A stretch of DNA of 64,000 bases, from contig NZ_CP100461.1 in assembly GCF_024228675.1 (NCBI RefSeq), positions 3,345,398 to 3,409,397 on the forward strand. Direction: 5' to 3'. Shown here piece by piece: positions 44,455-54,297 of this stretch; within the stretch, counting starts at the first letter, position 1; every line of letters begins with the position of its first letter. This DNA is from Salinigranum marinum (GTDB lineage: Archaea; Halobacteriota; Halobacteria; Halobacteriales; Haloferacaceae). The notes under the pieces are model-generated. The model saw only the letters and a program-made list of their open reading frames with translations. It made no database searches and was not told where the DNA came from. A program made the position numbers and the translations under genes.

Positions 44455-45612
44455 ATGCCAGACGAGACTGGTCTGAGATCGTTCGGACGGAGAGACGTAC
44501 TGAAAGGAAGCGGTGTGGCCATGCTGGCCGGATTGGCCGGGTGCACCGGCGGTTCGGGCGGTGGCGGGTCGACTGAGTCGAGCGACGACGGATCAGCCGG
44601 GTCCGGCGGTGGCGAATCGACCGCCACGAGCACCGCTACCAGCACGTCGACCGGGCCATTGGACCTGTCGGTCTCGTACGAGGCCGGGTTCGGTATCGAG
44701 GAGGCTAACGCGTACCACGCGAGAGACGTGGGGCTGAACCAGTTCGACATCGACGCGACGATCACCGTCACCGACGGCAGCGACATCTCGCTCCAGTCAC
44801 AAGTAGCGGGAGAGGCCGAACTGTCGCGGGCCGGGCTCATGAACGCGGCTCCGATCATCGAGCAGGGGAAGTCGTTCAAATCGCTGTTCGGGATCAACTC
44901 CGGGTCGGACTACCTCCTCGTCGTCGACAGTACCCAGATCGAGACGTGGGAAGACCTTCTCTCCGCGGACGGTAACGGACCGAAGATCGGGATGAACAAC
45001 CCGCGGAACACCGACGTGCTCCAGATCGTCGGAACGCTACTGGACAAGGGGATCCTCTCGCCCGACGACGACTATACGGATCTGATGAACCTCGTCCAGA
45101 TCGGCTACTCCAGCGCCCGGACCGCCGCTGTTCAGACGGGAGACATCGCCGCTGGGGCGCTCCACCACGGGCAGTGGCTCCGCATCAAGGACGACAACCC
45201 GAACCTCACGAGCCTCGGGTACTTCATCGACACGCTCCCGGCGTGGGGGACGATCAAGTTCATGGCCACGCCGGACAACATCGAGCGGCACCGGGAGAAG
45301 TACGTTCGATGGGCGAAGGCGCTCGTGCAGGCGTCCCGCGAACTGAGCGAGGGCAACGAGGACTTGTACGTCGACGTCATCCAGAAGTTCGCGCCTGGGG
45401 GCGGCCCCGAGGAGTCGAACCTCAGGGAGACGTACTCGTTCATCGAGGAGAAGGGACTCTACCCGGTGAACGGCGGGCTGGACGAAGAGGCGATGGACTT
45501 CATGCTCGACCTCGCGGCGACCTCCGGCGTCACCGAATCGCGGGTGCCGACCGAAGACGTCTTCGACCGGTCGATCCTCGACGAAGCGCTCGACGACCTG
45601 GGTCGTGTCTGA
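44455..45612 (+). CDS. NMT1/ThiY-like substrate-binding lipoprotein
   Basis: This 385-residue exported protein begins with the Tat motif FGRRDVLKGSG and the lipobox LAGC, then a Gly/Ser/Thr-rich linker. The mature domain starts LDLSVSYEAGFGIEEANAYH and shows the NitT/TauT/ThiY pattern (ISLQSQVAGEAELSRAG, GPKIGMNNPRNTD, FIEEKGLYPVNGGLDEEAMD). The ligand is probably a small organic molecule; family members bind pyrimidine precursors, taurine, nitrate or aromatics. ATG 44455 is fixed by the Tat signal and the promoter. Confidence 0.88.
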   Translation: MPDETGLRSFGRRDVLKGSGVAMLAGLAGCTGGSGGGGSTESSDDGSAGSGGGESTATSTATSTSTGPLDLSVSYEAGFGIEEANAYHARDVGLNQFDIDATITVTDGSDISLQSQVAGEAELSRAGLMNAAPIIEQGKSFKSLFGINSGSDYLLVVDSTQIETWEDLLSADGNGPKIGMNNPRNTDVLQIVGTLLDKGILSPDDDYTDLMNLVQIGYSSARTAAVQTGDIAAGALHHGQWLRIKDDNPNLTSLGYFIDTLPAWGTIKFMATPDNIERHREKYVRWAKALVQASRELSEGNEDLYVDVIQKFAPGGGPEESNLRETYSFIEEKGLYPVNGGLDEEAMDFMLDLAATSGVTESRVPTEDVFDRSILDEALDDLGRV

Positions 45613-45735
45613 GGGCGGAGCACGAGACTGTCCCGGCGAGCGCCCCTCCGACCGCGACCGCGCGCTGTTTTTTCCAGCCGAGTCGGAACGTACTCCGGAG
45701 GTTGTTTATACATCGCCACCGCAGATCTGCTGGTG

Positions 45736-46938
45736 ATGAGTTCGCCTCTACGTAGTGTGAGGAGCGTCGGCCTCGAACTGTGGAGCGAGGGCCGAGGCCG
45801 GATTCTCGTGACACTGGCGTTCGGGTGGTTCCTCTCGATGGGTATCCGTGTGACCGTGCCGGCGCTGTTACCGTACATCCGCGCGGAGTTCGGTTTCGAC
45901 CTCACGACGGCGGGACTCCTCCTCACCCTGTTGTGGTCGGCGTACGCGCTCGGACAGTTTCCGGGCGGCATCCTCGCCGACTGGGCGGGCGAACGGACCG
46001 TCCTCGTCACTAGCACCGCGCTCGGTGCCGTCGCTGCCGTCGTCGTCGCCGCCGCGGTGACCCCGGTGACGGTACTGGTCGCGATCGTCGGATTGGGACT
46101 GACGACCGCGCTGTACGGCCCGACGCGGTTCACCATTCTCTCGGACATCTACGACCGACGTGACGGGGTCGCCATGGGTCTCACACAGTCGGCCGGCCAC
46201 GTGGGTAACGCCGTGGTGCCCGTCGTCGCCGGGACGATCGCCGCGGCGGTCTCGTGGCGTGCCGGCTTCGTTTACACGATCCCTGCGTTCTTGCTCACGG
46301 CGGTCGGTCTCTGGCTCGTTATCCCGACGAGAACGGGAGCGGACGCAACCGACGAGGCCGTTCTCCCGTCCCCACGCTACGTCTGTAGACAGTTGGTTGA
46401 TCCACGGGTCGCGGGATTGACCGTGGTGCTGCTCTTGGTCATGTTCGTCATCCAGGCGTTCACCGGGTTTTACACCACGTATCTCACCGAAATCAAGGAA
46501 TTCCGACCCGCAACGGCGGCAGCACTGTTCGGGCTGTTCTACGCGTCGGGCACGGTCGTCCAGCCCGTGGCTGGCGCGGGTGGGGATCGGTTCTCCGCGA
46601 CCCGCGTGATGTGCGTCGCGCTCGCAATCGGACTCATCCCGATGGTCGCGTTTCCGTTCGTGGACGGCCTCTACCCAGTCGCGGGGCTGACGCTCGCCGC
46701 TGGAGCCCTGCTTGGGGTAACCCCCGTCGCACTGGCACGGCTGGTACGCGGCCTCCCGGCCGATATGAACGGAACCGGGCTGGGACTGTTGCGAACGGTG
46801 TACTTCCTCGGCGGGGCGACCGGTCCGCTCGTTTTCGGGGCGTTCGCCAACCGCGGTCGGTTCGAGGTGGCGTTCGGCCTCCTCGCGGGTCTCGTCGTTG
46901 CGACGCTCTTGCTCGCCGTGCTGGTCGGCTCCGACTGA
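45736..46938 (+). CDS. MFS transporter
   Basis: This 400-residue protein with 12 helices belongs to the major facilitator superfamily. The loop 2-3 motif is GGILADWAGERTVLV (the GxLaDrxGrr signature), and the sixth-seventh loop carries a short acidic linker (TRTGADATDEAV). It resembles anion:cation symporter or sugar/organic-acid carriers. A TATA-like TTTATACA (45705-45712) lies 28 bp before ATG 45736. As a secondary carrier in the island it may import the substrate or export a product. Confidence 0.87.
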   Translation: MSSPLRSVRSVGLELWSEGRGRILVTLAFGWFLSMGIRVTVPALLPYIRAEFGFDLTTAGLLLTLLWSAYALGQFPGGILADWAGERTVLVTSTALGAVAAVVVAAAVTPVTVLVAIVGLGLTTALYGPTRFTILSDIYDRRDGVAMGLTQSAGHVGNAVVPVVAGTIAAAVSWRAGFVYTIPAFLLTAVGLWLVIPTRTGADATDEAVLPSPRYVCRQLVDPRVAGLTVVLLLVMFVIQAFTGFYTTYLTEIKEFRPATAAALFGLFYASGTVVQPVAGAGGDRFSATRVMCVALAIGLIPMVAFPFVDGLYPVAGLTLAAGALLGVTPVALARLVRGLPADMNGTGLGLLRTVYFLGGATGPLVFGAFANRGRFEVAFGLLAGLVVATLLLAVLVGSD

Positions 46939-47026
46939 ACGAGCAAGGAGTTACTCGGTCTGGGATCGGACTCAACGGGCCGCGGTTTACTGCTGGCACG
47001 AACCCGCATCACGGTGTCCAGCACCG

Positions 47027-47045
47027 TTTAATTATTATTATTAAT
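47027..47045. terminator. AT-rich symmetric tract between convergent genes
   Basis: TTTAATTATTATTATTAAT lies 89 bp after the MFS stop and 28 bp beyond the cofH stop. It is nearly self-complementary and presents T-rich sequence on both strands, which suits a shared bidirectional terminator. Composition-based inference. Confidence 0.5.
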
Positions 47046-47072
47046 CCGTCACGTGTCCGGTAGTCACGTCGA

Positions 47073-48437
47073 CTAGAGCGGTTCGTCGAGCAACGACGTT
47101 CCGTCGGCCTGTGGACCGAGCGTCGGCCCACAGGGCGGTTCCTCGTCGACGACGCGTCGCATCTCGTAGTCGGTCGATCGTTCCACCGGAGTCCGACCGA
47201 TCGAACGGATCATCTCGACGTAGTCGTCGAAAGATCGGAACTCCCCGTGACCGCCGCCGGCTCGTTTGGTTATCTCCTCGGAGAGGACGGTGCCCATGAA
47301 GTCGTCCGCACCACACGACAACAGCTTCAGCCCTCGCTCGTCGCCGTACTTCACCCACGACGACTGGATGTGCTCGACGTTGTCGAGGAACAGCCGAGAG
47401 ACCGCGATCATCAGTTCGTCCTCTGCGTGCGAGGCCCCACCGTCGACGAGGCCACGCTCGTACAGCGGCGTCGTCTGATGAACGAACGACAGCGGAACGA
47501 ACTCGGTGATGTTTCCGGTCCGGTCTTGGAGATCTCGGATCCGCTTGAGATGGATCACCCGGTGCATCTCGTTTTCCACGTGACCGTACATGATCGTCGC
47601 AGTCATCGGCAATCCGACGCTGGCCACGGCACGCATCGCGTCGAGCCACTCACCGGTGTCGATCTTGCCGGGACAGATGACCTCACGCACCTCGTCGACG
47701 AGGATCTCGGCCGCGGTGCCGGGAACGCTCGCGAGTCCGGCCTGTTTGAGCCGCCGATAGACCTCCTCGTACGACCACTCAGTGCCGCGACGGGCATGAT
47801 ACGCCTCTTCCGGAGTCATCGAGTGCAGATGCGCACCGTCCGCACTCATTGCTCGCATCTGTTCGAGGTAGGTCCCCGGGTCGGTGTCGTACGCTGCCGG
47901 TGGTTTGTAGTTGACGTCGCTCGCAGGGTTCTCGTAGCTCAGCAGTATCTCGTGGTGTTCGGCGTCAAGCGCGAAGGCGGGATGAAGTCCCGACACCGAG
48001 GTCACCTCGTAGATGCCACGCGCGAGCGCGTCCCGGACGATCCGTCGTGACTCCGCGGGGGGTTTGGTGAATCCACCGTGGTCGGTGTCGGCCGATCGCT
48101 CGAAGCTCGCGGCGGTGTCCTTGAAGTTGCAGAATAGACAGCCCGTGTTACACGCGGTGGTGACGTTGTTGTTGAGGTTCGCGACGAACGTCACCTCGTC
48201 ACCGACACGCTCGGCGCGTCGGCGGTCGGCGGCCTCCAACACCGACTCTTTGCGATGGGGGTCGATCCCCTCCCGGTCGGTCCCGGTCGTGAGGAGTTCG
48301 ACACCGTCGTCGACAGTGAGTCGATCGCCGTTACGGGCTTTCGAGAGAGCGTTCTCGAACGACTGGTCCGTCTCCGGCGTCAACTCGAACCGGAAAGCCG
48401 TCTCAGAGACAGACGAACCCAGCGCTCCGTGTTCCAT
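47073..48437 (-). CDS. cofH: FO synthase subunit 2, CofH homologue
   Basis: This 454-residue radical-SAM protein has the cluster motif ACNTGCLFCNF (CxxxCxxC, near residue 105). CofH-type blocks are VTFVANLNNNVTTACNTGC, SADGAHLHSMTPEEAYHARR and GTAAEILVDEVREVICPGKI. CofH couples tyrosine-derived and diaminouracil precursors to the deazaflavin of F420. A TATA-like GCTTTAGTAAC lies about 27 bp upstream. Its presence beside an LLM enzyme suggests extra F420 supply for the pathway. Whether the genome has another cofH is not visible here. No cofG is in the window. Confidence 0.88.
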   Translation of the reverse strand: MEHGALGSSVSETAFRFELTPETDQSFENALSKARNGDRLTVDDGVELLTTGTDREGIDPHRKESVLEAADRRRAERVGDEVTFVANLNNNVTTACNTGCLFCNFKDTAASFERSADTDHGGFTKPPAESRRIVRDALARGIYEVTSVSGLHPAFALDAEHHEILLSYENPASDVNYKPPAAYDTDPGTYLEQMRAMSADGAHLHSMTPEEAYHARRGTEWSYEEVYRRLKQAGLASVPGTAAEILVDEVREVICPGKIDTGEWLDAMRAVASVGLPMTATIMYGHVENEMHRVIHLKRIRDLQDRTGNITEFVPLSFVHQTTPLYERGLVDGGASHAEDELMIAVSRLFLDNVEHIQSSWVKYGDERGLKLLSCGADDFMGTVLSEEITKRAGGGHGEFRSFDDYVEMIRSIGRTPVERSTDYEMRRVVDEEPPCGPTLGPQADGTSLLDEPL

Positions 48438-48527
48438 ACCGTGAAGTGACGACTTGCGTTACTAAAGCTTGCCGTGCTTGCGACGATCGCCGGCGAGCCC
48501 AGACGGGCCGTGTGCGCGGCCAGGTGG

Positions 48528-50027
48528 TCATCGATCGGTGAGGAGATGCTTCCAGTCGGAGACGAGGTCCGAGACGGCGTACAGGAGCGCCAGGACGATC
48601 GAGACGACCAAGACGATCGAGACGATGTCGCTGACGAAGATGCCCCAGGAGCCGTCCGAGAGCTGCATCGATTGCGCGTACGAGGTTTCGGCGATCGGCC
48701 CGAGGACGATCCCGATTAGAAGCGACACGCGCGAGATCGAGTACTGGATCATCAGGTAGCCGAGCACACCGAAGACTGCCGCCAGAACGACGTCAGCGAA
48801 CAGGAGCCTGACGATGTACGCACCCAACAGCGACACGAGGATGATCGGCGGTGCGATGACTCCGACGTCCATCGTCGTGATCCGTGAAATCTGCCCCGCG
48901 ATGGAGATCCCGATGAGGGACGTGACGAGGTTCGAGATGATGAGCGCGAAGATCATGACGAAGATCAGATCCAGGTTCTCGTCGAGTAACCGTGGGCCCG
49001 GGACCAACCCGTGGACGATGAGCGCACCCAAGATGACGGCCCAGACCGCACTCCCCGGAATGCCGAACGCGATCGTGGGAATCATGGCACCACCGTCTTT
49101 CGCGTCGTTCGCGCTTTCGGACGCGATCAATCCCCGGATATCACCCTTCCCGAACTTCTCGTTGTTCTCTGCGGACTGGGAGGCGTTCATGTACGAGACG
49201 AAGTTCGCCACGGTCCCACCGACCGCGGGAACGAGTCCGATGAACGTGCCGATCAACGACGACTTGATGAGTAGCACCGGGTGCCCGAACACCTCTTTGA
49301 TGCCGGCTATGATGCTCCCGCCGCTTTCGGCGGCTTCGTGCGTGATCGAGCGGTCCTCTGCGAGCAGGCGGAGGAGTTCGCCGATCGCGAACACGCCGAT
49401 GATGACAGGGATGAGTGGGACGCCGTCGAGGAGGTACGGGAGATCGTACGTGTATCGGATCCCTCCGACGACCGGGTTCTGACCGACGAACGACAGCATC
49501 AGCCCCAGTCCCCCAGCGATCAGCCCGTTGATGAGCGGTCCCCGGGTCACGACCGCGAGGACGACCAGTCCGAACACGGCCATGAGAAAGAACTCCGGCG
49601 ACCCGAACAGGCGGAGCATCGGTCGGACGACCGGGAGGGACACGACAAGGAACGCGACGCCCACCAGCGCACCGATGGCGCTCGAGGCCGCGCTCGCGCC
49701 GATCGCGACATTCGCTTTCCCTTGTTTCGCCAAGGGGTGCCCGTCGAGGATCGTGGCCGCGTTCGGGGCGGTGCCGGGGACGTTTATCAGAATCGCCGAG
49801 AGCGACCCGCCGAACGTCGCGCCACCCTGCGCGGAGACCATCACCGCAAACGCCAAGAACGGGTCCATGTTGAACGTCAAGGGGATCAGCAACGCGATGG
49901 CTGTCGCCCCTCCTAACCCGGGGAGAGCACCGAACGCGAGTCCCATGACGGTCCCGAACAGGACGAAAAGGAGGATAGTCGGATCGAGGAACAGTTTGAA
50001 CGCCGATACAGCCACGTCAACTATCAT
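48528..50027 (-). CDS. tctA: TctA large subunit, tripartite tricarboxylate transporter
   Basis: This 499-residue protein with about 11-12 helices has the TctA signature near the N-terminus: GTVMGLAFGALPGLGGATAI, then DPFLAFAVMVSAQGGATFGG and LSAILINVPGTAPNAATILD. The duplicated glycine-rich block recurs at SLIGTFIGLVPAVGGTVANF. The start at 50027 (MIVDVAVSAF) is supported by a TATA-like GTTATGTT about 29 bp upstream; 50054 is an alternative. The partner genes tctC and tctB lie 8 kb away on the + strand. TTT systems import carboxylates using the ion gradient. Confidence 0.94.
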   Translation of the reverse strand: MIVDVAVSAFKLFLDPTILLFVLFGTVMGLAFGALPGLGGATAIALLIPLTFNMDPFLAFAVMVSAQGGATFGGSLSAILINVPGTAPNAATILDGHPLAKQGKANVAIGASAASSAIGALVGVAFLVVSLPVVRPMLRLFGSPEFFLMAVFGLVVLAVVTRGPLINGLIAGGLGLMLSFVGQNPVVGGIRYTYDLPYLLDGVPLIPVIIGVFAIGELLRLLAEDRSITHEAAESGGSIIAGIKEVFGHPVLLIKSSLIGTFIGLVPAVGGTVANFVSYMNASQSAENNEKFGKGDIRGLIASESANDAKDGGAMIPTIAFGIPGSAVWAVILGALIVHGLVPGPRLLDENLDLIFVMIFALIISNLVTSLIGISIAGQISRITTMDVGVIAPPIILVSLLGAYIVRLLFADVVLAAVFGVLGYLMIQYSISRVSLLIGIVLGPIAETSYAQSMQLSDGSWGIFVSDIVSIVLVVSIVLALLYAVSDLVSDWKHLLTDR

Positions 50028-50348
50028 GAGCGCCCGAACAGTAGCGACAAACATAACTCTAATGCCTTGCTGGCGGACGAGATTCAACCGAACAGACACA
50101 GATGGTTGACACAATCCAACTCAGCCATCTATTTGTGGCGAAGCGGTCACTTCTATTCCGACGGTGCCAGACAGCGCACGTCCGCACGGGAGCGAAAGCG
50201 AGAGCGAGGTCCATTCAGTGACCGAGTCGAGTTTTGCGGTGTCGGTTGGTCCTCGACCGTCCGGTGATCGTTCAGCGATCGTCCCAGTAGGGACACAAAA
50301 TCCACGGAAACACGGGATTTTATTACAGTTCTCGTATGATGTGAGCCG
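50028..50348. promoter_or_regulatory. Divergent promoter region, tctA and M20 hydrolase
   Basis: This 321-bp gap has a minus-strand GTTATGTT (50051-50058) serving tctA. A plus-strand ATTTTATTA (50317-50325) lies 28 bp before the M20 gene ATG. Both are consistent with leaderless transcripts. No other gene was seen. Confidence 0.5.
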
Positions 50349-51695
50349 ATGACTAGCACGGTTACCGAGTCCGAGTGGCGGAGCGTCTGTGAGTATATCG
50401 ACGAGACCACGGAGGAGTTAGTCGAGTTCCTGTTGAAGTTCGCGAACAAACAGAGCCCGAGCGGCCACGAGCGGGATGCAAGCGACTTCCTCGCCGAGTG
50501 GATGGACCAGCGGTTCGGCGCCCGCCAGCAGTTCCTCTCGGAGCACCGTGCGAACGTGGTTGGTTCCATCGGAGGCCACGATCCGGCGGCGGGCCACTCG
50601 TTGATATACAACGCGCACATCGACACCGCGTTCGGTAACGAGTCCAAAGACGAGTGGATTACCGCTGAACCCCACCGCGTCTACTACGAATCGTGGCGGG
50701 ATGGCGACCACCTGTACGGCGACGACATCGCGAACGACAAGGGCCCGATGAGCGCGTTTCTGTGGGCCGCACTGGCTATCGGCGAGAGCGGGATCGAGCT
50801 CGGTGAGGAACTCCACCTCACGGCGGTCGCCGGCGAGATCCAGTCGTCGCCGGTCGACGAGTTTCAGGGACCCGAGTTCTTCGGGACTGGGTTCGGGACG
50901 CGCCACCTACTCACTCAGGGGGGGATCACGGGGGAGTACGCCGTCGTTGCCGAGACAACGGACTACGCGATCGGACGGATGGAGTGCGGGCTCGCACAGT
51001 TCAAGCTCGTCTTCACTGACGACGTCGAATACTGGCCCCGCCTCGAGTATCCGTCGGGGGACGAGAGCGAGAACCAGGGCGAAGACGGAGGCCACAACGG
51101 GACGTTCCCTGGGGCGCTCCACGACGCGTGTCGTGCTGTCCTCCTCTTGGACGAATGGGCGGCCGACTACCGGCAGACGAACAGCCAAGATTTCGGCCAT
51201 GGGGTGAACAGACCGAGTGCCGGCGTGGGAGGGATGCGCTCTGGCGTTCCGTACAGTCCAGGACACGCGCCGGGGAAAGCAGCAGTGTATCTCACGGTGT
51301 TCCTCCCCCCGAACAGACGGCCGGAGTTCGTTCGCGACGAGGTCCGTGAACTACTCACGAACGCCGGGTTCGAGCCCGACATCGAACTGTACAACTTCGG
51401 CAGGGGCTACGTCGCGGACGACCAGGCCGTCGCCCCCCTCGTGGACACGATCGACGCGGCACACGGGACCGTTCGAGGAGACGCGACGCCTCTGCCCGAT
51501 TCGGCAGTCGTCAGCATGTGGCGGGACATCAACCTGTTCAACGAAGTCGGCGTTCCCGCGGTGACGTTCGGCCCGGCCAGGACGACCGAGGAGTATTCGG
51601 GGACGAAACACCGCTGTATGCACGTCGACGATCTCGCGGCGGCGGCGAAGCTCTACGCGTACGTCGCGCTGGAGATGTGCGGCACGGCCGAGTGA
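50349..51695 (+). CDS. M20-family metallohydrolase
   Basis: This 448-residue zinc hydrolase of the M20/ArgE/DapE type keeps the metal ligands missing from its island relative: YNAHIDTAF (His90, Asp92), DDIANDKG (Asp130), AVAGEIQ (Glu163), and a terminal KHRCMHVDD. Substrates of the family are N-acyl amino acids, ureido acids or small peptides, so amide hydrolysis after ring opening is a reasonable role. An insertion rich in acidic residues (SGDESENQGEDGGHNG) lies near 238-253. Own promoter, directly upstream of the molybdenum hydroxylase genes. Confidence 0.9.
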   Translation: MTSTVTESEWRSVCEYIDETTEELVEFLLKFANKQSPSGHERDASDFLAEWMDQRFGARQQFLSEHRANVVGSIGGHDPAAGHSLIYNAHIDTAFGNESKDEWITAEPHRVYYESWRDGDHLYGDDIANDKGPMSAFLWAALAIGESGIELGEELHLTAVAGEIQSSPVDEFQGPEFFGTGFGTRHLLTQGGITGEYAVVAETTDYAIGRMECGLAQFKLVFTDDVEYWPRLEYPSGDESENQGEDGGHNGTFPGALHDACRAVLLLDEWAADYRQTNSQDFGHGVNRPSAGVGGMRSGVPYSPGHAPGKAAVYLTVFLPPNRRPEFVRDEVRELLTNAGFEPDIELYNFGRGYVADDQAVAPLVDTIDAAHGTVRGDATPLPDSAVVSMWRDINLFNEVGVPAVTFGPARTTEEYSGTKHRCMHVDDLAAAAKLYAYVALEMCGTAE

Positions 51696-51965
51696 CGAAC
51701 GCGAATTGAACGACCGGAACCAGCGGTCGAATCGATCCGGTCTGCGCGCTGGACACGGCGGGCGGGGGGCTGATCAGACGCCAGAGATACCACAACGTCC
51801 GCTCGGTCTCACGCGATTCGGTCGCCGGTGTATGGCGAGCACCGGTAGCCGTGAACCCGTCCTGAACGACGGCCACCCGTGACACTTGACGACCGGCGGT
51901 GGTATGATGAAACCCCGCGTCTGGGCGGCTCCACGATCGCCGACCCGGCCTTGCCGGAGGCCCCG

Positions 51966-51977
51966 TATAATATATAT
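51966..51977 (+). promoter_or_regulatory. TATA box of the molybdenum hydroxylase operon
   Basis: TATAATATATAT is centred about 28 bp before ATG 51999, and GAGG sits just ahead of that ATG. These fix the start of the large subunit and make the 120-bp upstream extension of the frame unlikely. The remaining 51696-51965 shows no gene. Confidence 0.65.
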
Positions 51978-51998
51978 CTGCGGAGTCTCCCGAGGTAT

Positions 51999-54284
51999 AT
52001 GAGCGGTCAACAAGCCGAGCCGACTCGACCCCAAACGGACGGTATGCGGGTCGGAGAGAGTACGAAACGGAAGGACGGGGGGAGAAAAGTAGCAGGTCTC
52101 GCCGAATACCCGTCTGATGTCGATGACGGAGAACGACTCCACGCTGCGGTCCTCCGGTCGAACGTCAGCCACGGCCGTCTCGTCGAGTTCCGTGCGGAAG
52201 GCGCCCGCAGCATGCCGGAGGTTGAGGCCGTTGTCAGCCGTGAGGAGTTGCTCGGCGGCTTCGATCCACTCATCAGACACCACGGAGATGTCGTCGCCGC
52301 GATCGCCGCGAAAACGCCGGAGGCGGCCGCGGAAGCGATCAGACGGATCGAGTACCGTGTCGAGCGGCTCGATCCGATACACGACCCCGAAACGGCGTTC
52401 GACGAGGAAGCGCCACAGCTACACCAATCGGACACCGGGTTCAGCAAGTTCGGTCGCCGACACGCCGTCAACGTGGAGAACCCTGCCTACGCACGGAACG
52501 TCGACGACTACCACAGGCTGGAACTCGGCGACGTCGACGCAGGCTTCGAAGCCGCCAGCTTCGTTCACGAGGGGGAGTACCGGACGCCGAGAGTCGCCCA
52601 CTGTAACCTCGACACGCACTTCTGTCTCGCTACTTGGAACCAGGGGACACTCGAACTGTTCGAGACTATCGGCGCCCCGCGGGCCGCGGAGCGAAAACTG
52701 TCGAAGCTTCTGGACGTGGACGAGGAGCGGATCAGCGTCGATACGCCGGCGACGTCGGGGTCGAGTTTCGGCGGTCGATCCCTCCCGAAGCTCACGGTAG
52801 AACCGGTCGCGGCGACACTCGCAAAGGTGACCGAGCGACCCGTTCAGCTACAGTTCGACAGGGAAGAGGAGTTCGTTGTCGGAGAGTCGAGGCACTGGAC
52901 CCGATGTCGAATCAAGACAGGCGTCTCCGCCGAGGGGAAGCTCGAGGCTCTCGAGATCGAGATGCTAGCCGACACCGGTGGCTATCCGAACGGGGTCGGC
53001 CATATCGTGCTCACGAACAGTATGGAGCGGCCGCTCGACCTGTACGACGTCTCGAACTACCGGTTCGAGGGAGTTTCGGTGTACACGAACAACCCGCCAG
53101 CGGGGGAGTACCGAGGGATTGGAGTGACACAGATGACCTTCGCGCTTGAGTCACACGTCGACGAAGTCGCCCGGGAGATCGGCATGGCTCCAGACCAGTT
53201 CCGACGGCAGAACTTCGTCTCCGAAGGAGACGAACGCCCACACACCGGCGTCCCGATCGAGAGCTGCGGCCTCGAAGAGTGTCTGGCTCGTGGAATGAAG
53301 ACGTTCAGCCACGCTCGAGAGGGGTCCTCGACGGACCGGGACGTCCTCCGGGGAACCGGGATCGCGGCGGGTGCTCACACGACGGGGTCAGGTTCCGCCG
53401 ACAAGGAGTCGTCCGAGGCACGGATCCAACTCGACGAGACGGGCCGGTTCACCGTGGAGACACCCGCGGTTGATCTCGGTCAAGGGTCGGATACGGTGCT
53501 CACACAGATCGTCGCCGAGGGGTTGAACGTGCCACCTGCTCGGATTCACAGTGAGCGGTTTTCACCGGATGCGGCGTTCGACGACGACCTGGGATCGGTC
53601 GCGTCTCGTACCACGTACGTGATCGGGATGGCCGCCCTGAAGACGGCCAAATCGATGAGGGCCCTCCTGGAAGAACGGGCCGCCGTCGAGCTCGGGGTAG
53701 AGCCACGCTCCGTCCAGTTGCAGGACGACGTGGTGGTTTCGGCGACCGGTGCGTCGATTCCGCTGACGGAAGTGGTCCGACGAGCGGAGGACGACCGGCT
53801 GGTCGCACGCGAGCGGGTGACCACAGCGCACACACCGCCGGGTTATGGGATCCACTTCGCAGCGGTCGAAGTCGACAGGCGGACCGGTGCCGTAGACGTT
53901 CTCACCTACGTCGCCGCACAGGACGTCGGATTCGCGATCAATCCGAAGCTGGTCGAGGGCCAGCTAGAGGGGGCGGTCTCTCACGGCATCGAGTTCGCGC
54001 TCTCGTCGGAACTCCGGATCGAACAGGGAGTCCCGAAGAACGCAAACCTCGCCGACTATCCCGTCATCTCCCCCTGGGAGATGCCCGACACGCTCGCCTG
54101 TGAACTGATCGAGTCGAACGAGCGTACCGGGCCCTTCGGTGCGAAGGGAGTCGGAACACCGTCGCTGCCACCCGTCGCACCGGCCATCCTGAACGCTATC
54201 CGTGACGCGACCGGCATTCGGTTCACGGAGCCACCGGTCGACAGCGAAGCCATCTACTTCGGGATAAACGACGTTTCAAATTAG
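51999..54284 (+). CDS. Molybdenum hydroxylase large subunit (XDH family)
   Basis: This 761-residue molybdopterin-binding subunit of the xanthine dehydrogenase/aldehyde oxidase family has GSSFGGRSLPKLTVEPV near 252 (the GGGFGGK-type block), PPAGEYRGIGVTQMTFALES near 365, and PFGAKGVGTPSLPPVAPAIL near 714. In the last block the family carries an essential catalytic Glu (KGxGE); here it is Thr720. Hydroxylation by the standard base mechanism would then fail, unless another residue substitutes. The AYRCSFR loop of CO dehydrogenase is absent. It is followed by FAD and 2Fe-2S subunits in a tight operon. Confidence 0.92.
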   Translation: MSGQQAEPTRPQTDGMRVGESTKRKDGGRKVAGLAEYPSDVDDGERLHAAVLRSNVSHGRLVEFRAEGARSMPEVEAVVSREELLGGFDPLIRHHGDVVAAIAAKTPEAAAEAIRRIEYRVERLDPIHDPETAFDEEAPQLHQSDTGFSKFGRRHAVNVENPAYARNVDDYHRLELGDVDAGFEAASFVHEGEYRTPRVAHCNLDTHFCLATWNQGTLELFETIGAPRAAERKLSKLLDVDEERISVDTPATSGSSFGGRSLPKLTVEPVAATLAKVTERPVQLQFDREEEFVVGESRHWTRCRIKTGVSAEGKLEALEIEMLADTGGYPNGVGHIVLTNSMERPLDLYDVSNYRFEGVSVYTNNPPAGEYRGIGVTQMTFALESHVDEVAREIGMAPDQFRRQNFVSEGDERPHTGVPIESCGLEECLARGMKTFSHAREGSSTDRDVLRGTGIAAGAHTTGSGSADKESSEARIQLDETGRFTVETPAVDLGQGSDTVLTQIVAEGLNVPPARIHSERFSPDAAFDDDLGSVASRTTYVIGMAALKTAKSMRALLEERAAVELGVEPRSVQLQDDVVVSATGASIPLTEVVRRAEDDRLVARERVTTAHTPPGYGIHFAAVEVDRRTGAVDVLTYVAAQDVGFAINPKLVEGQLEGAVSHGIEFALSSELRIEQGVPKNANLADYPVISPWEMPDTLACELIESNERTGPFGAKGVGTPSLPPVAPAILNAIRDATGIRFTEPPVDSEAIYFGINDVSN

Positions 54285-54297
54285 AGGCTGACACATA

